Shown here one piece after another: positions 44,243 to 55,087 of a stretch of 64,000 bases of DNA. The position numbers and the translations under genes were made by a program. The DNA comes from Coffea arabica (taxonomy: Eukaryota > Streptophyta > Magnoliopsida > Gentianales > Rubiaceae). Each line of letters begins with the position of its first letter. The stretch's first letter is position 1. The notes below the pieces were generated by a model. It was not told the DNA's origin and did not search any database. It saw only the letters and a program-made list of their open reading frames with translations. The stretch is taken from NCBI RefSeq assembly GCF_036785885.1, contig NC_092322.1, positions 39,081,994 through 39,145,993 of the forward strand. The letters run 5' to 3'.

Positions 44243-44714
44243 TGTAGAGGCCCCGTCCTGGGCCTGGACACGTGGCAGCCCAGGAAGGGCAGAGTTGGGC
44301 TTGGACCCCAGGCCCCTGACAACCGTCTTGGGGCACACCGCCACTAGGGTTTCGAAAGGTTCCAGGGAACAATCCCGCAGAGTGTGGGGAGAATCCCCCT
44401 CAGCGCGGGATTGAGGCCATACCGGGTAAGTCTCGAAACGTACGGAGGTCGGGCTCTCGAGCAAGTATAAATGGCAACGCACACCAACTACACAAGGTAT
44501 GCTCCCTATTAGAAAAGCACTCCCAACCATTTTACTCTCAGTAAATTCCCCTCACCGGAAAACTAACTTGACCGTCGGAGTGCCCTCGGGGCTCCTCTGT
44601 CAGTCACCCTAAGGATCACTTTCCGTTTGTTTTGCAGGGCTGGAATACGTTCTTCTCATCAGCACGCCGAGCTCATCAGGTCAGCTCGGTCCGGGGAAGC
44701 TCAGCGCTTCTTCA
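44243..44714 (+). repeat. 3' LTR of the Tat element (472 bp)
   Basis: Starts TGTAGAGGCCCC and ends GCTTCTTCA. It matches 34525-35008 apart from scattered substitutions and a 12-bp deletion. It is followed by the target duplication CCTTT. Confidence 0.92.
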
Positions 44715-44851
44715 CCTTTCATTTATAATTAAGGGCTGTAAATTTTCTTGTCCTGCTCTTCATGTTTTCCTTTTTATAATTAAGGGCTATATTTAACATA
44801 AGTAATTGAGGTTACTCGTTTCTCTTCATTTATGATTGTGATAAATATTCA

Positions 44852-46310
44852 TGGAACCTTAGGCCTGGTCAGCTCTGCAGTGCTGCCCATGGTGCTGCTG
44901 GCTGCCATCCGGCTCGATGTGTTGGAGGTCATTGCCAAAGCAAGTCCAGGTGCACAATTGTCGCCTTGGGCATTGCAGCCCAGGTGTGTCCTAAAAACCC
45001 AGATGCGGCTGCTATGCTGGATAGGGTGCTGTGGCTCCTAGCTAGCTACTCAGTGCTCACCTGCTCTGTTGCCGAGGCGGATGCTAGTATCAGTAGCCAA
45101 AGAAGAGTGTATGGATTGGTATCGGTGGCCAAATACTTTATGCAGAATAGAACATATGGAGCAGGAAGAGGAGTTTCACTAGGCCCCCTGCTGGCCGTGC
45201 TTCAAGATAAGGTCTTCATTGACAGATAGTCAGTGTTTTCACTTCCACTTTTATTTGCTTCTAAATCTATTACCCTTAGCTTTTACTTTGTCTCTCACGG
45301 CTTGCTGGGCAATATTGGGCAAGACTTTTGCTCCCTCCTAAGTATTACGTAAAAATTCATTGCACTATTTTGTGGAAGACATACCTGGTCAGAATTTGTG
45401 TCCAAAAAATGGTTCCAGAACCTTTCTTTTCGAAACCAAACTTTCCAATTCAAAAATTATTCATGCTCCTTTATAGGAAGTACAAGTCCTTGGATTTACA
45501 AATGCTACCTTCAAGAATCAATTGCTTTTATTCATAGAAATTATAAGGTAAGGACAGTTTGGTTTGTACAAAAATCTTCATCAAATCTGCCTAATTTAGG
45601 TACCAATTAGAAGATGCTGTTTGTGAAGGAGGAGTTCCGTCTGATAGGGTACATGGTGTACATGCATTTGAATACCCTGCTAGAGATCCCAGATTCAATG
45701 AGGTCTTCAACAAGGCAATGATTAACCCCACAACGATTGCCATTAATAGAATCCTTGAATGCTACAAAGGCTTTGAGCACCTCAAAACTTTCAAAACTTT
45801 GGTAGATGTTGGTGGTGGGCTTTACCCTTAGCGTGATCACAGCTAAATACCCAAGTCTCAAGGGTATTAATTTTGATTTGCCACGCGTTATTCAACATGC
45901 ACTGGTCTATCCTGGTATAATTCTGTCCTTTCTCTTGAAATCATATGCATAGTTTGATTAACAAATAGTAGATAGCATGCAAAGAATGAAGAAGAAAGCA
46001 GGTGCCAATACTTATTTCATAAACTCCATTAAGATGCAAAATATACTTAGGAATTAGAGACATAGTATTGTGGAATAGAGACATTATCGCTGAGTTCTCT
46101 ATCTTAAACCTGTTGTTGGGTAAAGAAACTTCCATATGTCATATGGAGCTGATTATCTTATTTGCAGTCCCTATCTATAGAATTGTTTAAAAACCATAAT
46201 TCTTTCATCTCGTATAATATTCTTTCATAGTGGTTTTCTTGCTTCTATTCTTATTAAGGTGAATTTTGCAGGGGCAGAACATGTTGGAGGAGACATGTTT
46301 GGTGCTGCAG
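44852..46310 (+). pseudogene. Captured caffeate-type O-methyltransferase (COMT family) gene fragment
   Basis: Three exon pieces with introns in place. Exon 1 (44852-45229): LVSSAVLPMVLLAAIRLDVL, then, after a frameshift near 44968, KNPDAAAMLDRVLWLLASYS and LGPLLAVLQDKVFIDR; the Trp codon at its end is TAG. Exon 2 (45600-45914), after an acceptor TTTAG, has EYPARDPRFNEVFNKAMINP, RILECYKGFEHLKT and LVDVGGG. A frameshift directly after LVDVGGG breaks the S-adenosylmethionine-binding loop; [17 protein letters not shown] continues in another frame and ends at donor GTATAA. Exon 3 (46272-about 46310) gives only AEHVGGDMF and a few codons. The start, and the C-terminal half with the catalytic His, are missing. 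In the intact family the enzyme methylates phenylpropanoids for lignin. It lies inside the CACTA element, split from that element's left half by the Tat insertion. Confidence 0.85.
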
Positions 46311-46499
46311 TCTATGCTTTAGTTTAGAAATCCAGTACTCTATCTTTTGGGAAGGATATGTATTGGCCATTACTACTTGAACTAATTATGTAGGATTTGG
46401 GACCCAACATTTGTGGTTCACTTTTATTTTGATTAGTTTACAGATGTGTTATGGCCATATATATGGCCATATATATGAATTTGGGGCATATATTCTACG

Positions 46500-47117
46500 T
46501 TCATTTTGCCTTTTGTCAAATTGAATGTTCTGCTATAATTGTTGAAAATGCCATGGCTGTAATGGCCAATTTCAACGCTTGAAGACAAAACTTAGTGACA
46601 ACCTTCAAATTGAATGTTTGACAAAACTTGTCACTAACATGCTAATTCACTAAGCCTTTTGTCAAATTGAATGTTTTGCTATAATTGTCGGAAATGCCGT
46701 GACAATGCTATATTTGTAATAAACAATTGCAGCTCTTCAAGACAAAGTTCAGTGTTCACTAAGTAACGACTATTCTTGTCATTGAATACTAGGACTAATA
46801 GTGACAAGTTCAAGTCGTCACTGTAGACTTCAAATTTGTGACGAATTTTGCTACATTTATGACAAAAAAATGTGTGAAACAGTGACAAGAATATTCGTCA
46901 CAGAATGATAACCGTTAGTGACAACTTCGTCGTCATCATTAAATAACATGATTTAGTGACGACTTTTAAAAGATTGTCACACAAACCCATTTGTGACATA
47001 GAATTAGTGACAACCACGTAACAATGAAAAAAGTCGTCACTATACTCATATAATGACGATTTTTTTATTTTTAGTGATGACTTTTTGTTGTCACAAAAGG
47101 CCAAATTTCTTGTAGTG
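46500..47117. repeat. CACTA right subterminal and terminal repeats
   Basis: CCTTTTGTCAAATTGAATGTT occurs at 46509 and 46655, an imperfect duplication of 146 bp. From about 46590 to the end there are more than ten GTGACAAC, GTCGTCAC or close variants in both orientations, for example around 46593, 46799, 46881, 46917, 46957, 47007 and 47033. The terminal repeat ends at 47117. Confidence 0.8.
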
Positions 47118-47419
47118 TCTACTATCTAAATTTAAATACCAATAGTCTAAGATCTGGGCTTGTGTGATTACGGTTTCGTTGCCTTGACGGGATTCGTATC
47201 AATTTCTGTGATATAAGTGGTATTGTTTGTGTAAAATGTAATGTGAGGCTATTCAATGTGCATAACCTCCCGTGAACTTACGGACTCGAATGCTATCATT
47301 TTCCTTTTCTAAGGTCATCTAGTAAAATGGATAAAAAAATTTAATAAGGGATTTACAATTTACACCCTTGAAATATCACCAATTTGGGGTTTGCGCCGCC
47401 CTAAAGTATCACTTGTAAC

Positions 47420-50330
47420 ATTATAGGGTATCATTTTGAAAAGGTTGGTAGCTGTGCAAGAGATTATCATGCAATGGAAGGTTTTGAAAATTGCATACAG
47501 GAGATCGATGTAGAAGACACTCCATACAAAGGCTTTTGGTTAACTTGGTGTAATGGTAGCTTTGGTGATGCGAGAATTTATTGTAAATTGGATAGAATTT
47601 TATGTAATGAGAAGTGGATGCAAAAATTTCCAAAGGTGGATGCTGAATTTCTACAACCTTTAGTGTCTGATAATTGTGCTGGTTAATGACTGTTAAAGAA
47701 GTGGATTTTAGGCCTAACCTTTTAAATTTCATGCTTACTGGATGCGACATGAAGAATTTGACTCAATGTTAAGGATTGCATGGAACAGTGAATGTCAAGG
47801 TAATCCAGTTCAAAAATTGTGTTTGAAGCCGAAGAAATTGAAGAATTTACTGGAGTTCAATCAAAAGAATTATGATAATATCTCAAGAAGGGTACAGCAA
47901 TTACATTATTGTTTGAAGTGTGTTCAGAAACAATTGCAAAGTAGTCCATATAATTCTCAATTGCTTTCAATTGCAGGAAGAGGAGAAGAGGTTAATTAAG
48001 GATTATAATGACATGACACTGGCTGAGGAATCATTTTTTGAAAGATAAAGCAAGATGTGACTGGTTGAAAGAAGGTGATCGAAATACAAGATTTTTCATA
48101 GAAGAGTAAAATGTCATCAAGCTAGAAATAGAATATTAACTATTCTGAATGAGCAGGAAGAAAGGATAGTGGAGTATGAGGAAGTGAAAGAAGTAGCAGT
48201 GGAATATTTCAGAACTCTTTTCAAGAAACAGGCTACTTCCGAAGAGTAGATTCATGAGGTGTTTTCTGACATTAGCTGCAAATCTATTACGAAGGAGCAG
48301 AGTGATAATATGGCGAAGGATGTTTTAGAAAAGGAGATTAAGGATGCTTTATTTTCCATGAAAATAGGTAAATCACCTGGACTTGATGGTTTTTCAGTGG
48401 AGTTTTCACAAAGAACTGGGAGATTGTTAAGGAGGATGTAGTAAATGCTATTTCTTATTGTTTCAAAGAAGGTTATATGTATTATCCTTTGAACAGTACT
48501 ATCATAACTCTAATTCCAGAAGTGAAAAATCTGAATACCATGAAGGAGTTCAAACCTATTTCATGCTGCAATGTGGTGTACAAATGGTATTCAAAGATTA
48601 TGGCAGAGAGGTTAAAAGCTGTACTGCCTAATCTGATTAGAAATGCATTTTTGAACGGTAGATCAATTGTTGAAAATATACCACTAATGCATGATATTGT
48701 AAGGGGTTATCACATAAATGAAGGGAAGGCAGGATGTGCAATAAAGGTTGATTTGATGAAGGCTTATGATAGTGTTAGCTAGGAATTTATATTGATTACA
48801 CTCAAAATTATGAAGTTTCTTGAGAGATTTATTCATTGGGTGGAAAATGCTATATCCATTGCAAAATTTTCCTTCAACATTAATGGTGCATTGGTTGGGT
48901 ATTTTTCGAATGAGAGAGGGCTAAGGCAGGGAGACACTATTCCCCATACCTTTTTCTTATGGTTATGGTAATGTTCTCATGTGTAATTAATCACAGAGTG
49001 GCACGAGGTGGATTCAGTTTTCATCCAAAGTGTAAGGAGCTGAACGTAACCCATGTTATTTTTGCTGATGATCTCTCTGTTATCAGTAGCAAAATTGTAG
49101 GATCTTCAAATTTTGAAGACTATCTTAGAAGATTTTGGGAGAATGTCTGGACTAAAGCCAAATCTATTAAAGAGTGAAATTCTGTTTGCCAGTGTAAGCT
49201 CACAATAGAAACAGGATATTTGTGGAGCTATGGGAATGCAGGAAGGGGCACTGCCTTTGAAGTACTTGGGAATTTCTCTTATCAGTAGTAGATTAAGGAT
49301 CAGTGATTGTCAAGTTGTGATAGATTCTATGAAGAACAAGGTCCTAGGATGAAGTTCAAAGAGCTTATCTTATGGAGGTAGATCACAACTTGTTAAATCT
49401 GTGTTAATGAGCCTTCAAAATTATTGTAGTATATTTATACTGCCAAAGAAAATTATTAAGGTGTTGGAACAAATAATGTCAAGATTCCTATGGAGTGGTT
49501 CTGATAAGTCTTCAGGTATTAAAGTTACACGGGAGGAAACTTGCAAACCTCTAAATGAAGGTGGATTGGGTTTAAATCAACTCAAAATCTGGAATAAAGC
49601 CTTGATGCTCCGGCATATTTGTGATATCTTTTGTAGGAAATACAGCTTATGGATTGCCTGGGTACATCTGATAAAATTAAATCAGAGATCTTTTTGGTAG
49701 ACTCAGATACTTGCTAATAGTTCATGGTTTTGGAGGAAATTATTGCAACTAAGAGAGATTGCTTGGAAGCAAATTCGTGCAATAGTTGGAAATGGACAAA
49801 ACATCTACTTATGGTATGAAGGGAGGTTGTAACTCAGTTTGGCAGATCTATCAATGCAAAGTTAGAATCAATAATGAAGGATGGAGAATGGAGCTCGCCT
49901 ACAAGAAGAAGAAGGAACCAGAAAGTGGAAGATTTAATCTCAGCAGTCCCAACAGAATGCATATCACTACCGCAGGAGTAGGATTCTTTCAGATGGGCAA
50001 GAGACAAAATTAGAATATATACAACTAGATCAGCAGTACAATTGTTGAGAAGCAGTAATCAACCTGTAGCATTCTATAAACTGGTATGGTTTAAGGGTTA
50101 TATACCTCGGTATGCATTCGTAATGTGGTTGGTATGTAAAAACAGGTTGGCTACAAGAGACAGACTAATGAGATGGGGAATTATTTCGGAGAATTGGTGC
50201 CCTATTATGTGCCTGTGCTAGGGAATCAATAGAACATTGGTTTTTTTTCTTGTGATCATTCAAAGTATGTATGCGGTAGAATCCAGCAACCATGCATGCT
50301 TTATAAAGGAAAGTATGGCTAGAATCAGGA
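47420..50330 (+). mobile_element. Degenerate LINE (L1-type non-LTR retrotransposon), 5' truncated
   Basis: Pieces of one polyprotein in several frames. Endonuclease C-terminal part: GFWLTWCNGSFGDARIYCKL, then DRILCN (47474-47686). Linker (47742-47999). RT: MKIGKSPGLDGFSVEFSQ, FKPISCCNVVYKWYSKIMAE, IKVDLMKAYDSVS (48777, next codon TAG where Trp is expected), and the catalytic FADDLSVIS at about 49063. Then LPLKYLGISL, FLWSGSDKSSGIK and a zf-RVT-like region with CKNRLATRDRLMRWGI (about 50120-50200). At least six frameshifts or stops are visible. The element would copy itself by target-primed reverse transcription; this copy is dead. No poly-A tail or target duplication was identified. 47121-47420 before it is LTR remnant or spacer. 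Confidence 0.85.
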
Positions 50331-50456
50331 GGTAGAATGGTGGATACAATTTTTCTTTTCTTAGTTGTCTTCAATTACGTTCGCTGTATCTCTATTATTA
50401 TACTTAATTATTTATTTGTAATTCTAAAGTTTTGACAATTTTCATTTTTTAATGAA

Positions 50457-51027
50457 TCTATATTACATAAATTTAGCATATTACTCGTACAAGTCCATCT
50501 AAATTTAAAAAACCCATTTAAATTGTATAAATAGTCATTCTTTCCTAAAATATTCTATTAATTTTTATAATCTCTCCATTCAAATTCGATTTAGGCCAAA
50601 GTAGTAGATATATAATACGGGGTTGCAAAAGTTCTCCCAAGTTACTTTTCTTAGTTTTTAATAATTTGAGCAAATAATGAGTTCATCATCTATTTGTTTG
50701 CTTTTAAAATTCTTTTTAGTCATGAAAGAATCAAATATTTAATTGCACTTATTTCCTAATATATCTCCTTCACTCATATGTTGACTTGCCACCATTAGTT
50801 AGATTAAACATAATTGAATTATGAGATAAGATTTGATTGAAACTAATTATTAAGTTGTTATAAATCAACCATTTTAAATATGTTTTATTTTAATGTTCGT
50901 CTTACAACTAGTATATTAAATTTTATGAAATAGCATTTTAAGCTTTTTTATAACAATTTTTGTTCAAAAAAATAAAAATTATAGAACATAAAAAAGTGCC
51001 CGTGCAAATGCACAGGAAAGGAACTAG
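50457..51027 (+). mobile_element. Candidate short Helitron
   Basis: The right end is Helitron-like: a hairpin CCCGTGC-AAAT-GCACAGG (50999-51016; one mismatch), seven bases, then CTAG at 51024-51027 followed by T. The proposed left end is TCTATATTAC at 50457, preceded by A. Helitrons insert between A and T, start TC and end CTRR, without target duplication. It has no coding and would be non-autonomous. The right end is convincing; the left end is a guess. Confidence 0.45.
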
Positions 51028-53532
51028 TTTATTACTATTTTATTAACAATTCCTAGATTTTGTAAATACAAGAAAACATATTATAAGAAAAGATTCTACT
51101 ATTTGAGAAAAAATATTACTATTTAAGTACAAGATGCTAGTTCCACTTTTTAAGTATATTTACAAATATATCACTTTTTCTCAAAAATACATAATTTTCA
51201 CTTTATTTTAATAAAAAAAATACTTCTATTTAAGTATAAATCAAAACTTTATTGTCAAATAGATGCAAATTTCTATTCAAACTTGAATGTTAAGGAAAGT
51301 TTATTTCTTCAAACGACCAATTTATCCCCAAAATATACTACATTATTAGTAAAGGTGCCATCTTAGTTTTATCAACAAATTTTTTGTTAAGTTTTCTCCT
51401 AATGACACTTATTGCATTATTAAAATCACAAACTTTACTATTTCTAGAAGACACTTTTGGTATTATTAAAATATCTTATTATAAGCAAACATACTTATTT
51501 TAGAAAAATTTACCGCTTTATTTGCAAAAGAAGATTATTGTTTCATTTGCAAAGCGATTGAAAAGATATGATATCTTTTTATAGTAAAAATTTAAAAAAC
51601 TAAATTAAGTATATATTTTGCTTCTTTGGTTTTTGCTTGAAAGGGTTAAGAATATGAATTGATCAAAACACATCATTAACTTTCCCCTCTTTTTCTTGAA
51701 GTAGTAATTTTATTTTCCATAGACATTGAAATTCTTTGCCTCTTAACGATAAAGCCCTAAGGATTAGGCCATCTTCTAGGCTTCACAGACTTACCCCAAA
51801 CAAAAAAGAAGAACCTCCAATTAAGCTATCAATATTGAGGTCTAAAGTAAACTTACAGCATCACATAACATTTAAAAAGAAAATCCATCAAACTTATTAC
51901 TTCAAAGTAAATTCAAATAATCAATTAACGATTTTAATGAATTTCAATATTGGATGAAGTATTGAAATTGGTTCTTTATGCATATGCGTGCATAATTATA
52001 AACATATGAATTTTGATTTATCCATATTCGCATACTAAAATATAAGTAATTGTACATTAGAAGTTAAAAATGTAATTTAAATAATGTACTTATCAATATA
52101 AGTTGCAATACATGCCTATAAAACTTTAAATATAAGAATAAAAAATATATAATATGTAAAGAAGTTTGATGCGAGTAATCCTATATATCACCTTATACCC
52201 TAATCATTCATTTAGATTTATTTTGATGACCATATAGTTTGCAGTTTTTTTCTTGCTAAAAGTTGCAGTTAATGTTTGATGTAGAATAGATCCAGCTTGT
52301 GTTTAAGTTAATTATTACAAAGTTTTCATGTGGAGAATAAAAAAGAAATGTGCATATAAGAGTGAAGTTTATAAAATTAAAAGGGGGCAACATAATTAAA
52401 GGAGATAATTTTAGAAAATTGAGAGGGAACAAATAAGGCGCAAAATGAAAGGTACAATGATATTCTAGTCTATTATGTAATTTTTTAAAACTTGAATAGG
52501 GGCAATTGCGTACCCTACATGGCTTCTCCTCAGATCAAAGGAGTAGATCAAAGTGGTTAAGAAGAGGGAAATTTGTAATGTTAAAGCCTTGAGAAATCAG
52601 AACTCTTACAAGGGGTGAAGAGATAAAAATGCTTAAGATTTTAGAATAGGAAAGTTGTGAATTTGCAAAGTGGTTGTTCAAAGATTTCAAATTTTATTTG
52701 AAAGCCTTTTTATTTCTTTTATTTTGAATTTTTTCCAATTTCAGTTATAAATTAATTATCTCAAAAAAAGAAATGTAGAAAATGGCCAGCAACTCTATCA
52801 AGAAAAGCTTAGAATTACATTTTGATGTGCATTTGTACTAAATCATTTTGTACCATTAAAGTTTAATTTTGTAATATACGTATCACTTTGAATTTTGATT
52901 TTTTCACTTCGACACTTTCTATTTTTTTATATATTTTAAAGTTCTACGTGCTTCCAATTTGAATTATTTGTTTTTTCATAATTTTTTATGTAGAAGTGTA
53001 GGATTTAAGAAACAAGGAGATAGAAAGAAGGTATTTGAACTCATAACCTCTAAATTCTGATGTTTCATCCTCCACTACTAAATCAAGCTCTTCAAAGTCC
53101 CAATTTGAATAATTTCACTACAATTAATCTATATGTTATCCACGCATGCAAGTTCTGTTCGACATTGCATAATCTTTTAGCTGTTTCTTTTAACAACTCT
53201 AGCAGTTGGTCCAAAGTCGGATGCATGACATTAACACTAATAGAGTGTCATCTCAATCCCCAATTCAGCTTGTGTAAATTTTAGCTTATGAGATTTTTAC
53301 TTGAACTCTTATGCCTTGCTCTTTCCCTTTCCCCATTGTAACATTAAGAGTTTTTCCTAAAAGAAAATAGGAAAAAGAAAAATTTTGTAAAGTTTTGTAA
53401 CTAAAACTTTGAGGAGCAAATTGAAAATAAAAGTGGAGTACACTAATAAAGATGAACTTCAAATTCTAAGAGCTTGTTCGATTGAAATTTTCTAAGAGTT
53501 TCTAAGAAAAAATTACTATGCCACATTTTTAA
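51028..53532. other. AT-rich intergenic sequence, no gene recognised
   Basis: Only short ORFs (51736-51957 and 53060-53284) with no recognisable domain. At about 52965-53095, read on the minus strand, GGTTATGAGTTCAAATACC resembles a pol III B box with an A-box-like TTTAGTAGTGG upstream, so a worn SINE is possible. Confidence 0.5.
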
Positions 53533-54547
53533 TGTAAGGCCCAAAGACAACCTAAGAGGGGGGTGAATTAGGTTGATTAAAAACCTTAATTGAGTTTATG
53601 CACTTTTTTTTTAATAAAAATTTACCTTCTTTTCTAGTAGTGATCAACCAAGTAAATTTAAAGAAGAGAACAATGTTGATCAGAAATAAGAGATTATATA
53701 AGCAATGAGAATTTTATTAAACAAAAAGAATAAGATAGAGTATCAAACCGATTGTCTACCAAACTTTCCTCAAACTTGAAGACCAATCACAAAGATGAGC
53801 ACCTTCTCTTTGAAGAACAAGATCAACTCAATGCACAATGGAGGGATCACTTCCTCCTTGCCCCAAGCCTCACTTAGTCAAGTTAGGAAGTTTTACTATC
53901 ACTCAGATAACTCTCAACAAAGTTACACTATTGAAAATTTCAAACACAAGAGAAGTGCTTACAAGAAATTCACACTACTTGGAGAACAAATCTAGCTTGG
54001 GAGACTATTTTCTAACTAAAATATCTCTTGAGATCTTGTAAACAAAGTGTTCAAAAGTCCCTCACTGGTTCAGAATCGTTTGTATTTAAAGGGGACCAAA
54101 AATGGGTTTCAATAATGCTTCCAACGGATAGTAGGCAGATGAAGAGTTAGCTAGCCGTTGGGGCCGTCGGACGTCCGATAGATTAATCACCGTCCGATCC
54201 CATCGTCCGAAAATCAGTCAAGTTGTCGTTCGGACGTCCGATGGGATTTTATCGTCCGACAGCATCTGCGTCCGAACGTCGTCAGAGAGTCATTAAAACT
54301 TTGCGAAATTTCTCGGACGTCCGATGCGATCGATGTGCGTCCGAAGCGTGCGTCCGATCCTCCCGGACGTCCGATAGCTTCCTTTAGGACGTCCGACATG
54401 AGTGCCCTGTTTTTATTTCTTCTTTTGGTTGATTTTCTTTCCTTGACACCTTTGTACCTGATTCTCTTAAAAGCAAAATACTTATATTTGAAGAGAATTA
54501 GATAAACATTTCAAAGTCCTTTGTGATCATCAAAATCAAGAATAACA
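53533..54547 (-). repeat. 3' LTR of the SIRE element
   Basis: 1015 bp, beginning TGTAAGGCCC and ending GAATAACA on the plus strand. It contains many copies of GTCCGA and the palindrome CGGACGTCCG (54165-54395). ORFs at 53795-53995 and 53838-54041 recur in the other LTR and are not genes. Confidence 0.93.
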
Positions 54548-54560
54548 TTCTCCCCCTTTT
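54548..54560 (-). other. Polypurine tract of the SIRE element
   Basis: On the minus strand, AAAAGGGGGAGAA directly precedes the 3' LTR. This is the usual copia PPT. Confidence 0.85.
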
Positions 54561-55087
54561 TGATGATGACAAAATAATGGTTTGAAATGAAATTTGATGA
54601 TTACAAATAGGTTCCCCCTTACTTAGACAATCGTAGAACAAAAACTTAAAAACTCCCCATTTCTCATTTGACAAAAGTTCCTCCTTACTTAGTCAATCGT
54701 AGAACAAAAACTGAAAAACTCCCCCTCACTTGGCTACACCACAGATTTATTTAAAACTATCCCCGTCATTTTACCAACTGTCCAGCCAATTCAACTGTCC
54801 AACCATATCCATTCTCCCCCTTTTTGTCATCACAAAAGTCAAAAGGCAGTAACATGAACAAGAACTGAACATTCATAACAAAAGTTTTGAACTAAACATT
54901 CATAACAAGAACTAAACATTCATAACATTCATAACATTACATCCACATATCCAGTTTTGAACATTACAAGCACCAGAATTAAAGAAACAACAAAAAATCC
55001 GAGGCAGCCATCTAATATCCAGCAAATAGAAAACAGTCAAACAGAATGCAAATGATCCTAATAGGACTAGTGATCCTAAATGGTAAA

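Larger units (their letters stand above)
34525..44714 (+). mobile_element. Complete Tat-lineage Ty3/gypsy retrotransposon nested in the CACTA element
   Basis: A 10,190-bp element with LTRs at 34525-35008 and 44243-44714 and an exact 5-bp target duplication CCTTT (34520-34524 and 44715-44719). Order: PBS, gag, protease, RT, RNase H, a second (archaeal-type) RNase H, integrase, a repeat-rich spacer, an antisense gene, polypurine tract. The second RNase H and the antisense extra ORF between pol and the 3' LTR are hallmarks of the Tat lineage. It is distinctly richer in G and C than its surroundings. Many nonsense and frameshift changes make it defective. LTR copies differ at about 5 of the first 60 bases and by a 12-bp indel, so it is not very young. 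Confidence 0.93.
32227..47117. mobile_element. Non-autonomous CACTA (En/Spm) transposon with nested Tat element and captured COMT fragment
   Basis: The left end TACTACAAGAAATTTGGCC (first base changed from C) matches the right end, read on the minus strand, CACTACAAGAAATTTGGCC. The inverted repeat runs on through TTTTGTGACAACA, about 32 bp in all. CACTA ends are diagnostic of this superfamily. The 3-bp target duplication is TCT at 32224-32226 and 47118-47120. Both ends carry many subterminal copies of GTGACAAC/GTTGTCAC. Without the 10,190-bp Tat insertion and its 5-bp duplication, the element is about 4.7 kb. No TnpA or TnpD-like coding was found, so it would depend on an autonomous relative. 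It holds a piece of an O-methyltransferase gene with introns, that is, a transduplicated host gene. Confidence 0.87.

Noticed and set aside
46440..46500. ATATGGCCAT repeats as a regulatory palindrome
   Set aside because: A short two-copy slippage product inside the CACTA interior.
54165..54395. CGGACGTCCG array as CRISPR or satellite
   Set aside because: Irregular spacing and presence in both LTRs of one element show it is part of the LTR.
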